Notes under the pieces: generated by a model
Told to the model about the DNA's origin: nothing
The model's input: the letters and a program-made list of their open reading frames with translations, nothing else
The model's database searches: none
Translations under genes and position numbers: made by a program
Shown here: positions 36,373 through 45,105 of the stretch, piece by piece
Position numbering within the stretch: the stretch's first letter is position 1
Layout: each line of letters opens with the position of its first letter
Origin: an uncultured Blastocatellia bacterium
Lineage (GTDB): Bacteria; Acidobacteriota; Blastocatellia; Pyrinomonadales; Pyrinomonadaceae
DNA: 64,000 bases
Assembly: GCA_946480785.1 (NCBI GenBank)
Contig: CAMLLD010000021.1
Coordinates: forward strand, 7,230-71,229
Reading direction: 5' to 3'

Positions 36373-37164
36373 TTGAACCGAAACCGCCCCACATTGATGA
36401 GCACCAAACTCATGACTCGGCGCGCGCCAGTTCGCGCCAGTCTCTTTGCAGTCGGCGCTTTACTCACGCTGGTCTCACTCTCCGCCGGCCTCGCGGTAAA
36501 CGCTCAACAGCAAATATCCAAACGTTATCCCGGCGGCAAAAACATTCGCGTCGAGCTGCGTAACATTTCCGGCACGATCGTCGTCGAGTCGTGGAACAAG
36601 AATGAGATTCGTCTTACCGCGACGATCGAATCGAAGAACGCCCACGTCGAGCCGAAGCAGATCAACGATTGTCTGATGGTCGATGTGATGGGCGACAATC
36701 GCGGCCGCGGCGACATCGGCGATATCAACTTCAAAGTTCAGGTACCCCCAAATTCTTCAGTCGATGTGGAAACTCGGCGCGGCAACATCAGTGTGGCAAA
36801 CGTCCGCAGCGGACTCGTCCGCGCGTACGTCTCGTCCGAAGGCGACATCACGCTGACGAACATCTCCGCGACGCACGTCGTGGCGCAAAACGTCATCGGC
36901 GACATTTTCTTCGACGGCGAGTTTTCCAGCGGCGGCACTTACGAGTTCAAATCGACGAAGGGCAATATCACGATTCGCATCCCCGGCGACTCGGCTTTCC
37001 GCTTAGTCGCGGCGTCGCCGACGAAACAGATCAAGCTCAACGACTTCTGGAACAACGGTTTCAAAACGCAGGACGGCCGCAAATACGTTGGCGACGTCGG
37101 CGACGGCCGCTCATCTGTTTCAGTCACGAATTTCAGCGGTTCGATCACTTTCTTGCGGAAGTAA
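36373..37164 (+). CDS. Secreted DUF4097-type beta-strand repeat protein
   Basis: A protein of up to 263 residues with a hydrophobic signal (about 20-45, ending near VNAQQQ) and repeated short beta strands such as GTIVVESW, GNISVANV, GDITLTNI and GNITIRIP, the right-handed helix layout of DUF4097. The family is of unknown function and commonly follows anti-sigma genes. The start could be the TTG at 36373 or the ATG at 36397; neither has a good binding site. It probably shares a transcript with the sigma/anti-sigma pair and ends at the terminator at 37194. Confidence 0.8.
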   Translation: MNRNRPTLMSTKLMTRRAPVRASLFAVGALLTLVSLSAGLAVNAQQQISKRYPGGKNIRVELRNISGTIVVESWNKNEIRLTATIESKNAHVEPKQINDCLMVDVMGDNRGRGDIGDINFKVQVPPNSSVDVETRRGNISVANVRSGLVRAYVSSEGDITLTNISATHVVAQNVIGDIFFDGEFSSGGTYEFKSTKGNITIRIPGDSAFRLVAASPTKQIKLNDFWNNGFKTQDGRKYVGDVGDGRSSVSVTNFSGSITFLRK

Positions 37165-37193
37165 TTCCGCAGTTGTAATGGCAAGCCCGGATG

Positions 37194-37223
37194 CGGACGC
37201 TGTATCAGCAGCGTCCGTTTTTT
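37194..37223 (+). terminator. Rho-independent terminator after the DUF4097 gene
   Basis: CGGACGCTG (37194-37202) pairs perfectly with CAGCGTCCG (37209-37217) around TATCAG, followed by TTTTTT. It ends the sigma/anti-sigma/DUF4097 transcript. It also argues that the next gene starts after it, not at an upstream in-frame ATG at 37191. Confidence 0.85.
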
Positions 37224-37280
37224 ATTTGCGAAATTATTTTGTATTCCACGAAAGGACGCTTACTATTGGGCGGCCTCCTT

Positions 37281-38156
37281 ATGCACACTTCAGTTTTCAG
37301 CCTGCTGCTGACGATCGCTAGTCTTTTGCCGTCGCCGCTGTCGTTAACACAAACGACCAAGCAGCCGGTGCCGCAACTGCCCGTTCAGCTCTTAACGCGT
37401 ACGACTCGCCGCCACGAATCAGCCCGCTTCTCTTACGGCGGCACGATCACGCTGATCGGCGCCCCGCGCGGCGCGGTGACCGTCGAAGGCTGGAACCGCA
37501 GCGAAGTGGAACTCACGGCGGACATCGAGTGGAAAGCAGAAACCGAAGCAGACCTGGACCAGCTCGCGAAGATCAATAATTTCGTCTTTGACGAAGATCT
37601 GAATCACGTCAGCATTCTCACCGTCGGCACGCACGATCGCGCGTTCATGAAAAAGAACGCAAAGAACTTTCCCAAGAAGCTGCTGAACCTGCCGTGGAAG
37701 ATCGACTATCGCCTGCGCGTGCCGGCCAACACCGATCTCGAGATCACCGCCGGTTATGGACCAGTCACGCTTTCGGGTGTCGAAGGTGCGTTGCAACTCA
37801 GCGCGACGGAGAGTGAAACCGCGCTGACGCTGACGGGCGGTGTTGTGTCCGCGACGATTACTGCGGGCAATGTGCTGTTGGCGATTCCTGCGCGTAGTTG
37901 GCGTGGCAGTGGCGCTGACATTCGCGTCGCCACCGGCATTCTGAACGTCGAACTGCCCGCCGGATTCAGCGGTGACATCGATGCCGAGATCTTGCGCACC
38001 GGAAAAATCGTTAACACTTACGACGGACTGAGCGTGCGCGAAAAGCCTGGCATCACCGAGCGCACCGTGCGCGCGCGCGCCGGCGCGGGCGGCGCGTTTT
38101 TCAAATTCACAGTCGGAGATGGAACGGTGAACATCAAGAGGAGTGAAGGGCAATGA
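37281..38156 (+). CDS. Secreted DUF4097-like beta-repeat protein
   Basis: A 291-residue protein with a signal peptide in the first 25 residues and the same kind of beta repeats as its neighbour ([21 protein letters not shown], then [26 protein letters not shown] and GTVNIKR near the end). Function is unknown. The longer frame from 37191 would start within a terminator, so the ATG at 37281 is chosen. It overlaps dcd by four bases (ATGA), implying coupled translation. It may be a divergent duplicate of the preceding gene. Confidence 0.75.
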   Translation: MHTSVFSLLLTIASLLPSPLSLTQTTKQPVPQLPVQLLTRTTRRHESARFSYGGTITLIGAPRGAVTVEGWNRSEVELTADIEWKAETEADLDQLAKINNFVFDEDLNHVSILTVGTHDRAFMKKNAKNFPKKLLNLPWKIDYRLRVPANTDLEITAGYGPVTLSGVEGALQLSATESETALTLTGGVVSATITAGNVLLAIPARSWRGSGADIRVATGILNVELPAGFSGDIDAEILRTGKIVNTYDGLSVREKPGITERTVRARAGAGGAFFKFTVGDGTVNIKRSEGQ

Positions 38157-38719
38157 GCATAAAGTCGGATCGCTGGATACGAATGATGGCCACCGAATAC
38201 GGTATGATCGAGCCTTACGAGCCCGGCCAGGTGAAGGAAGTCGACGGCAAACGCATTGTCTCTTACGGCACTTCGAGTTACGGCTACGACATTCGCTGCG
38301 CGGACGAGTTCAAACTCTTCACTAACATCAACAGCACGATCGTCGATCCGAAACAGTTTGACGACGGAAACTTTGTTGACATTAAAGGTAACTCAGTAGT
38401 GATTCCGCCCAACAGTTTTGCGCTCGCGCGCACGGTCGAATACTTTCGCATCCCGCGCAACGTGTTGACGATCTGTTTGGGCAAAAGCACGTACGCGCGT
38501 TGCGGAATTCTCGTTAACGTCACACCGTTCGAACCGGAATGGGAAGGTTACGTCACGCTCGAGTTTTCCAACACGACTCCGTTGCCCGCGAAGATCTACG
38601 CGAACGAAGGCGTCGCGCAAGTCGTATTCTTCGAATCTGACGAGGTCTGCGAAACCTCATACAAAGATCGCGGCGGCAAGTACCAGGGCCAACGCGGCGT
38701 CACGCTGCCGAAGATGTAG
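38153..38719 (+). CDS. dcd: dCTP deaminase
   Basis: Converts dCTP to dUTP, feeding thymidylate synthesis. The 188 residues match the family: [11 protein letters not shown] at the start, [17 protein letters not shown] near 37-53, [21 protein letters not shown] near 110-130 and [19 protein letters not shown] with the catalytic Glu. It overlaps the previous gene by four bases. The downstream enzyme of the same pathway, dUTPase, is encoded at 44446, on the other side of the CHAT/subtilase block. Confidence 0.95.
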   Translation: MSIKSDRWIRMMATEYGMIEPYEPGQVKEVDGKRIVSYGTSSYGYDIRCADEFKLFTNINSTIVDPKQFDDGNFVDIKGNSVVIPPNSFALARTVEYFRIPRNVLTICLGKSTYARCGILVNVTPFEPEWEGYVTLEFSNTTPLPAKIYANEGVAQVVFFESDEVCETSYKDRGGKYQGQRGVTLPKM

Positions 38720-38770
38720 CTTCACATTCTCAGCGCCGCTCCGCGAACCAAGTCTTACCCAACGCGCCGT

Positions 38771-41700
38771 GTGCGCGTTGCCCGAGGGACAGCCTTGAAG
38801 AATGGAAGCGCAACAACTCACCATTCGCACAATTGGTTCTACCTGCTAATTGCGGCTGCCGTGATCGGGCTCGCGTTTGCACTCGTCTGGCGCACGACGC
38901 ATTCCAATCTTCATAAAGGCCTGATCGCGCTGCGAGCGGCGTACGAGAAGCAACGACCGGTCGAGGCCCGGCTTACCGATTTTGCTTACGCACCGCAACA
39001 GCGTGCGGACGCAGAAAACGTCGATTACGTGCAACGCGACCTTGCCTCGCGGTTGTTGCTCGACGAAATCGGAACGAAAAAGACCGCGGACAATCATCAC
39101 GCGCTCGGGCAGTATTACTTTGCCGCGCACGAATTCGAGAAGGCCCTCGATCAATTCAACTCCGCACTGAAGCTCGACCCGAACCACGCCAAAGCTCACG
39201 CCGATCTCGGAGCGCTGTTGCTCGAAATGGGCCGCCGCGATTTCGAAGCGGGACGCGCCGGAGCCGCGAAAACCTTTGCGGATAGCATGCAACATCTCAA
39301 CCGCGCGTTGGAGCTCAACAGTTCACTCAATGAAGGTCTCTTCAATCGCGCGTTGCTTTCCCACTACATGAAACTGCCGTCGCAGGCGGAACAGGACTGG
39401 CGTAGTTATCTGGCGAAAGAGCCGAACTCTCAGTGGGCCACCGAGGCGCGGCAGCATCTGAAGGTGCTGCAAGAAGAGCGTCAGAATACGTCCCGGACCG
39501 ACGCAGAGGTGTGGGAGAGTTTTCGCAACGCCGCCACTTCCGGTGATGAAGCGACGGCTGCGAGACTCATCAGCGCTTACCACAATCGCACGGGGAATGT
39601 GGTTTTCGAGCAGGCGCTGAATTCCTACCTTGATTCAGTTACCGCGAAGCAGACGGAGAACGCCCAGCCCGCGCTTCGCCTGCTGACTTATATGGGTGAC
39701 TTGGAGCGGCGGCAGGCAAACGACAATTACTTCGCGGAGTTGGCGAGTTTCTATCAAAGCGCCTCGGCAGAGCGGCTGGCGAGTCTGTCGCAGGCGCGCG
39801 CGATGATGAAAGCGGGCCATGATGGTTATGGACGATCCGCATTCGACGATTCGTTGAAACAGTTCAGCGAAGCGCGAAAACTTTTTGAAGCCGCCGGCGA
39901 CGTTGGGGAAGGAATTTTTGCCGGCTATTGGATGAGCTTCTGCTTGTACCAGCAACACCAGACCAAACAGGGCTTGACGAATCTACAACCGTTGCTTCGT
40001 ACCGCGGACGCCCGAGGTTATCGTTCGCTCAGCGTACGACTGCTTTATCTCTCGTCGGTTCTCGAGTACGACCTGACGAATTATTCGCGTGCGATGGAGC
40101 TCGCAGAACGCTCGTTGGCTTTGGCGGAAGAAACGAATGACGTAGTGGGCCAGTTAAATGGACTCGGCTCGCTCGTCGAGTACTACCGCGTTCTTAACTA
40201 CTTCGATAAATCTCTGAACTATATTCAGCGCAGTTTGGAGTTGCTCGGCAAGACGACGTTAGATCCAATTCAGGGTTGCCGGGTCTACGGATTTGCTGCG
40301 AGCAGCTTTGCGGACGCCGGTTGGTACGAGACCGCAGTGGCTTACCAACAGGAAGCGCTGCAATATGCTTTCAACACCGGACGTCCGAAAACGATCTCCA
40401 CGAACCTGGCTTTTCTCAGCAGAATCAAAACCAAACTTAAACGGTTCGACGAAGCACTCGCCGCCGCTGAGCGTGCGTTTCAAATTGCGGAAGCCGGCGC
40501 CGTCGAGTCGGCCACGAAGGATTCAATGGCCTATGCGTCGCTTCAGTTGGGCCATGTCTATCGCCAGACGGAAAACTGCGACAAGGCGATTGCGAATTAC
40601 GACCGCGCCATCGAGCTGTATCAACAGCTCGGTTACTACACGCAGATTTACCAGGGCCACAAGGGACGGCTGCTTTGCTACCTCGCACAAGGCGACGATG
40701 GTCGAGTTGAGCAGGAGATAACTACCGCACTTGATCTAGTTGAGTCGTACCGCAAAAAGATTTTTGAAGACACTAATCGCGAAACATTCTTCGACGCGGA
40801 GCAGGGTGTTTACGACCTCGCGATCGGCTTTCAGTATGCAAAGAAACACTCACCGGCAAAAGCTTTCGAGTATTCCGAGCTTTCCCGCGCCCGATCCCTG
40901 CTCGATCTGGTTAACTCCGATGCCCGCATCAAAAATCCCGATAACGATCTCCTCTTCGATCACGCTACGCATCCTCTGGACCTCGAGCAGATCAAACAAG
41001 GACTGCCTAAGGAAATGCAGCTCGTGCAGTTCGCGTCGCTCGATGACCGGCTTATCGTCTGGGTAATCTCCGGCAATCAGATTTCGGATACCACCGTCCC
41101 GATCGGCCGCGAGCAATTGAACGACAAGGTCACGTCGTATCTTCAATCGATCTCCTCGGCTTCAGCCAGTCAGTCGGAAGCTACAAAGCAAGCCCGCGAA
41201 CTGTACGACCTGCTGATCAAGCCCGTCGCGTCTCTGCTCGATACGAACAAGCAGCTTTGTATCGTGCCCGACAAGGTACTTAACCTGCTTCCGTTCAGCA
41301 CCCTGATCTCAACTACTTCCGGCAACTATCTTCTGGTGGACTTCGTGCTGTCGGCCTCTCCGAGTGCGACGATGGCCGTTTTGTTGTCCGAGAGTGCAAA
41401 AGCAAAACCGGCAATCGGAGGCGAAAAAATTTTCAGTGTGGGCAATCCGCGCTTCGATCGTCGCGCCTATCCGGAGCTGGCCGATCTTACGTCGGCGGAA
41501 TGGGAAGCCACTACCGTCGGCGGTCTCTATTCGGCGCATTCCTCGCTGCTCACTGATGACGCAACGACTAGCGCGGTTGTGAACGAAATGCAGAACGCGG
41601 ACGTTATCCACTTCGCACTTCATTCAGTACTCGATCAACGATTTCCGACTCGCTCGAAATTTCTAATGGCGAAAGCGGCCTCAACCAGAGGGGACGCGCA

Positions 41701-42070
41701 AACGGATGAGTCGGCTCTGTTTGCTTACGACATCTACGGACTGAACCTTCGGCGCGCACGGTTGGCGGTCCTCTCTGCTTGTGAGACTGGCAGCGGACGC
41801 TATTTTGGTGGAGAAGGCGTTATCAACATGGCGCGGCCCTTCCTCGCTGCCGGCGTTCCGTTAGTGGTGGCAAGTCTTTGGCCCGTGGAATCGAACTCCA
41901 CCGCGCGGTTGATGGTCGATTTTCACAGGCTTCGCGCGAAAGAAGGATTTTCAACCGCCCGTGCTCTGCAACAGGCGCAGCTCAACATGCTGCGCGATCC
42001 GGACGAACGTCTCCACCAACCGTATTACTGGGCACCCTTCGTCCTCATCGGCGGCTACGCCAACTTCTAA
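38771..42070 (+). CDS. TPR-CHAT caspase-like protease, membrane anchored
   Basis: A 1099-residue protein (from GTG). A single transmembrane helix (about 23-41) is followed by a long TPR array, clearest near 107-215 (YYFAAHEFEKALDQFNSALK), continuing with further helical repeats to about 660. The C-terminal CHAT domain (about 790-1099) has His951 (HFALHS) and Cys1004 (LSACETGSG), the caspase-type catalytic dyad, and ends ASLWPVESNSTARLMVDF…YYWAPFVLIGG. CHAT proteases are activated by partner signals via their TPRs, as in type III-E CRISPR Csx29. Their targets vary. A TTG at 38795 with GAGGG before it is an alternative start. It leads the CHAT/unknown/subtilase block. Confidence 0.9.
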   Translation: MRVARGTALKNGSATTHHSHNWFYLLIAAAVIGLAFALVWRTTHSNLHKGLIALRAAYEKQRPVEARLTDFAYAPQQRADAENVDYVQRDLASRLLLDEIGTKKTADNHHALGQYYFAAHEFEKALDQFNSALKLDPNHAKAHADLGALLLEMGRRDFEAGRAGAAKTFADSMQHLNRALELNSSLNEGLFNRALLSHYMKLPSQAEQDWRSYLAKEPNSQWATEARQHLKVLQEERQNTSRTDAEVWESFRNAATSGDEATAARLISAYHNRTGNVVFEQALNSYLDSVTAKQTENAQPALRLLTYMGDLERRQANDNYFAELASFYQSASAERLASLSQARAMMKAGHDGYGRSAFDDSLKQFSEARKLFEAAGDVGEGIFAGYWMSFCLYQQHQTKQGLTNLQPLLRTADARGYRSLSVRLLYLSSVLEYDLTNYSRAMELAERSLALAEETNDVVGQLNGLGSLVEYYRVLNYFDKSLNYIQRSLELLGKTTLDPIQGCRVYGFAASSFADAGWYETAVAYQQEALQYAFNTGRPKTISTNLAFLSRIKTKLKRFDEALAAAERAFQIAEAGAVESATKDSMAYASLQLGHVYRQTENCDKAIANYDRAIELYQQLGYYTQIYQGHKGRLLCYLAQGDDGRVEQEITTALDLVESYRKKIFEDTNRETFFDAEQGVYDLAIGFQYAKKHSPAKAFEYSELSRARSLLDLVNSDARIKNPDNDLLFDHATHPLDLEQIKQGLPKEMQLVQFASLDDRLIVWVISGNQISDTTVPIGREQLNDKVTSYLQSISSASASQSEATKQARELYDLLIKPVASLLDTNKQLCIVPDKVLNLLPFSTLISTTSGNYLLVDFVLSASPSATMAVLLSESAKAKPAIGGEKIFSVGNPRFDRRAYPELADLTSAEWEATTVGGLYSAHSSLLTDDATTSAVVNEMQNADVIHFALHSVLDQRFPTRSKFLMAKAASTRGDAQTDESALFAYDIYGLNLRRARLAVLSACETGSGRYFGGEGVINMARPFLAAGVPLVVASLWPVESNSTARLMVDFHRLRAKEGFSTARALQQAQLNMLRDPDERLHQPYYWAPFVLIGGYANF

Positions 42071-42179
42071 AATATTTTGCAGTCTCCAGACATTAGGGTT
42101 GAGGGATAACCCACTGCAACTTAACCCGGTTCCATTCAAGGTTGAAGACAAATCTGCTCGCAGGAAAGGAAGATGAATA

Positions 42180-42977
42180 ATGCCAACAATAACGATCGTC
42201 TTTAGGGGACTAATGGTATTCAACAGGCAGACGGACCCGAACACCAACAAGGACTTTTTCGAGATCGGAATTCTTGACGCAAGGCCCGGCCATGTTCCCC
42301 GGATCATGACGTTCTACCAGGGCGTGAGAAAAGACACGAAGTTGCTCGACACGGACATGAACAAACCGCCCACGGTCTGGGAACTTCAGGTTGAGCAGCC
42401 CACTCAGCCGGCGATATCGACGCGTCAGGCCAGTGCTGATGCCATCGACCGCCACGATGTCAACGTGCCGGCTGACGACTTCCGCTGGATCATCGATATC
42501 GAGGACAGTGAGTTTCCTTACGGAAACATCGATCAGCGTTACCACTTGAACCGCATGATGCTGCCGCACGTCTTGCGCATCAACAACGGCGAGTTCTACA
42601 CGCGTTTGAAATCAGATCCCTTGTTCCGACACCAGGTCAACGGCGCAAGTACTGATTTCGGCTGCGTTGCCGGTGTAATCGGTTTAGACATCCAGGTGAA
42701 CGGGGGCAAAGCCAAGCTGGTGGGCGCCGATCCCAATAAACCGATCTTCGAATTTAATAGCGGTGCGAATCTCTTGTATGAGATTTCCAACAGCCCTCCG
42801 GATACAGCGCAGCCCGGGGATCATTTCGACCATTATTACATGCTGTTCCAAAGACAGCCGCCAGTTAAATTCGGGTTCGAAAATCCACCGGGTTCAGCGG
42901 GAGCTGCGGCATCCGGCCCCAATCCGGCGCTGTGCGGGAAGATTTATCTGAGCCAGTTTGACGGCAGTCTCACTTAG
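42180..42977 (+). CDS. Protein of unknown function, between CHAT protease and subtilase
   Basis: A 265-residue protein without signal peptide or membrane helix; I recognise no family. It opens MPTITIVFRGLMVF, then is rich in beta-like and loop segments, with many His/Asp pairs (RHDVNVPADDF, DHFDHYYMLFQRQ) and a mid-region RINNGEFYTRLKSDPLF. A binding site AGGAAAGGAAG lies just before the ATG. It is 109 bases after the CHAT gene and 21 before the subtilase gene, whose AAAGGAGG site is strong. It could be an adaptor, substrate or inhibitor of the protease, but nothing in the sequence proves this. Its codon use, with more AGG/AGA arginine than neighbouring genes, hints at transfer. Confidence 0.7.
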   Translation: MPTITIVFRGLMVFNRQTDPNTNKDFFEIGILDARPGHVPRIMTFYQGVRKDTKLLDTDMNKPPTVWELQVEQPTQPAISTRQASADAIDRHDVNVPADDFRWIIDIEDSEFPYGNIDQRYHLNRMMLPHVLRINNGEFYTRLKSDPLFRHQVNGASTDFGCVAGVIGLDIQVNGGKAKLVGADPNKPIFEFNSGANLLYEISNSPPDTAQPGDHFDHYYMLFQRQPPVKFGFENPPGSAGAAASGPNPALCGKIYLSQFDGSLT

Positions 42978-42998
42978 GCATTGAAAGGAGGCTTCTAG

Positions 42999-44354
42999 AT
43001 GAAGCACAAGCATGATGCTACTGAAGAATTACACAAGGCTCGTGTCGTGCACATCGTCCTCAAAGAGGGCTTCCCGGCAGAACTTCTGGACGCCGCATTT
43101 GCGGACGTTCCAATTGCCAGGGAGCCTTATGAGGCCCTCGCTGGGCTGAGGAAGATCAAAAACGAGCACGGACTATTGCGTTACGAGGCAAGTTTCTCAT
43201 TTACGCCGCCCGGGCTTCCACCGGAAGAGAATCCGCCGCCCGGGCGTGATCGATACTTCACTCTCTACTTTCCAGCTCACGAGGACGCCCGGCTCATTGC
43301 CAGGGAGTTTAATGCACTGGACGAAATCGAGAACGCTTCGCCGGCCAGGCCGATCGTACCGCCGCAAGATCCGACCACAGAGCCGCTGGTGATTGGCCCA
43401 GTCAAAGGCTTGGATTGGCAGTGGTACATCCCCCGCTGCGGAATCGATTCGGCCTGGGGTTTGAAAGGTCAAGGCCAATTCTTTTCGGGACAAGGAGTCG
43501 TTCTTGCGGATATCGATTGGGGCTACCGGACGACTCATCAGGAGTTTGCCGGTCGGATCGAGCTGAAATACAACTCCATAACCGGCAGCTATGAGTACGT
43601 TACGGACGGGAGTCGTGTGTCTCATGGTACCGGGGTGCTCGGGTTGTTAGGAGCGGCGGGAAATGGTTCGGGTATGATCGGGGTGGCTTATGGATCCAGT
43701 ATGTGGCTGATTCAGGCAGGCGATGGCGACCCGAGCATTACGGACTTCCAGTACTGGTGGTTTGCCGTCGACTATGTCCGCAGAACGAGTAGCCAGGGGC
43801 GGCCGAAAGTGATTTGTCTGGAAGCGCAAACGGTGGATGATTTGAGCATCGAGACGGATTTGTTGGTGAACCAATCAATTCGTGATGCGATCGCTGCTGG
43901 TGTTGTCGTGTGTGTGCCCGCAGGCAACGGAAACAGGGACTGCGGTTTGGATCTCAACGGTCACACGTTCTGCGAAACTAATTCGATTGTTGTCGGCGCG
44001 ACGGTGTTCGATGACGACCCCACCATCAATAAAAAACTTTTCCTAAGTAACTGGGGCAGCAGGGTTGTAGTTTCCGCGCCCGGCGACGAGGCAAGAGATG
44101 TGACGTGCGACTCGGGAGACGACGACGATTACCAGAACGGGTTTGGCAGAACGTCAGGGGCGACGCCGAAGGTGGCCGGCACGGTAGCGTTGATGCTGGA
44201 AGCGAATCCAAGCCTTACGCCCGACCAGATCAGGACCATTCTTAGGGATACGGGAACCCCGGTGACTGACGCTGACGCGGACGCAACTCCGATGGGGACG
44301 TTCCTGAATGCGTATGAAGCGGTTCGGCAAGCCCAACTGCTCAACACCAATTAA
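42999..44354 (+). CDS. Intracellular subtilisin-like (S8) serine protease
   Basis: A 451-residue protease with no signal peptide. Residues 1-130 form a prodomain-like region (YFPAHEDARLIAREFNALDEIE). The catalytic triad is Asp173 (IDWG), His209 (SHGTGVLG) and Ser386, with the oxyanion Asn310 (AGNGN). The serine box reads RTSGATPKVAG instead of the common GTSMAAP, so it is divergent. Peptide cleavage of intracellular targets is likely. It follows the unknown gene by 21 bases with a strong AAAGGAGG site, so they are co-transcribed. The dut gene follows 91 bases later. Confidence 0.88.
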   Translation: MKHKHDATEELHKARVVHIVLKEGFPAELLDAAFADVPIAREPYEALAGLRKIKNEHGLLRYEASFSFTPPGLPPEENPPPGRDRYFTLYFPAHEDARLIAREFNALDEIENASPARPIVPPQDPTTEPLVIGPVKGLDWQWYIPRCGIDSAWGLKGQGQFFSGQGVVLADIDWGYRTTHQEFAGRIELKYNSITGSYEYVTDGSRVSHGTGVLGLLGAAGNGSGMIGVAYGSSMWLIQAGDGDPSITDFQYWWFAVDYVRRTSSQGRPKVICLEAQTVDDLSIETDLLVNQSIRDAIAAGVVVCVPAGNGNRDCGLDLNGHTFCETNSIVVGATVFDDDPTINKKLFLSNWGSRVVVSAPGDEARDVTCDSGDDDDYQNGFGRTSGATPKVAGTVALMLEANPSLTPDQIRTILRDTGTPVTDADADATPMGTFLNAYEAVRQAQLLNTN

Positions 44355-44445
44355 GATAAAACGGAGAGCGCTGTTGCTGACGACTCCGCCGCGGCGACAA
44401 TTGAAGTAGAATGCGTCCTGCTAAAACTCCAAACGAAGAGATTTC

Positions 44446-44880
44446 ATGACGCTTCCCCTCGACGTTCTTCGTTTCCAACAACTCGACGACAGAGCGACTC
44501 TCCCGACGCGTGGGAGCGCGTTTAGTGCCGGTCTCGATATCTGTTCGATTGAAGATCTCGTCATTGGACCACGTGAACGGGCGATTGCTCGCACCGGGCT
44601 CGCGATGGCGATACCGCATGGGTTCTACGGACGCGTGGCGCCGCGTTCGGGGCTCGCAGCAAAGCAGGGATTAGACGTGCTCGCCGGGGTGATCGACTCC
44701 GATTATCGCGGCGAGCTCTGTTGCGTGCTCTACAACACCAGCGACACCGCGATCGCTCTTCCTGCCCGCAGCAAGATCTGCCAACTCATCATCGAGAAAA
44801 TCATCACGCCGAAGGCCGTCTGGACGAACGATCTCGACGAGACTGCACGCGGCGCGGGCGGCTTCGGCTCAACCGGCTGA
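44446..44880 (+). CDS. dut: Deoxyuridine 5'-triphosphate nucleotidohydrolase (dUTPase)
   Basis: Hydrolyses dUTP to dUMP, keeping uracil out of DNA and supplying thymidylate synthesis. The 144 residues carry the five trimeric dUTPase motifs, seen as GSAFSAGLDI, RSGLAAKQ, GVIDSDYRGE, ARSKICQLI and ARGAGGFGSTG at the C-terminus. It completes the dCTP-to-dUMP route begun by dcd at 38153. A binding site upstream is weak (AAACGAAGAGATTTC). Confidence 0.95.
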   Translation: MTLPLDVLRFQQLDDRATLPTRGSAFSAGLDICSIEDLVIGPRERAIARTGLAMAIPHGFYGRVAPRSGLAAKQGLDVLAGVIDSDYRGELCCVLYNTSDTAIALPARSKICQLIIEKIITPKAVWTNDLDETARGAGGFGSTG

Positions 44881-45105
44881 GGGCAGCACGCAATCCATCC
44901 TCTCCCCTGTAAGACCGCCTCTCCCGTAAGGTCCCTATTCCAAAACGTCGAAGGCTTGCACAAACTTGTTGGCGATCAAGTCAGCCGACGTACGGTTTTC
45001 ACCCTCGTTTGTCCGTTCCTGTTCGCGAAAAAGTCACTAACGTAAAGACCTCCGCGCTGGCACGTCTTTTGAAGTGCTTCCCGGAAGCTAAGGAGGAGAA
45101 GAGGG
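44881..45105 (+). promoter_or_regulatory. Leader region before the glycine-zipper protein gene
   Basis: A 225-base stretch with no gene. It ends in the strong site AAGGAGGAGAAG just before the next ATG. No clear promoter or hairpin could be assigned. Confidence 0.35.

Noticed and set aside
37191..37280. An upstream ATG extension of the second DUF4097-like gene
   Set aside because: It begins within a Rho-independent terminator; the signal peptide starts at 37281.
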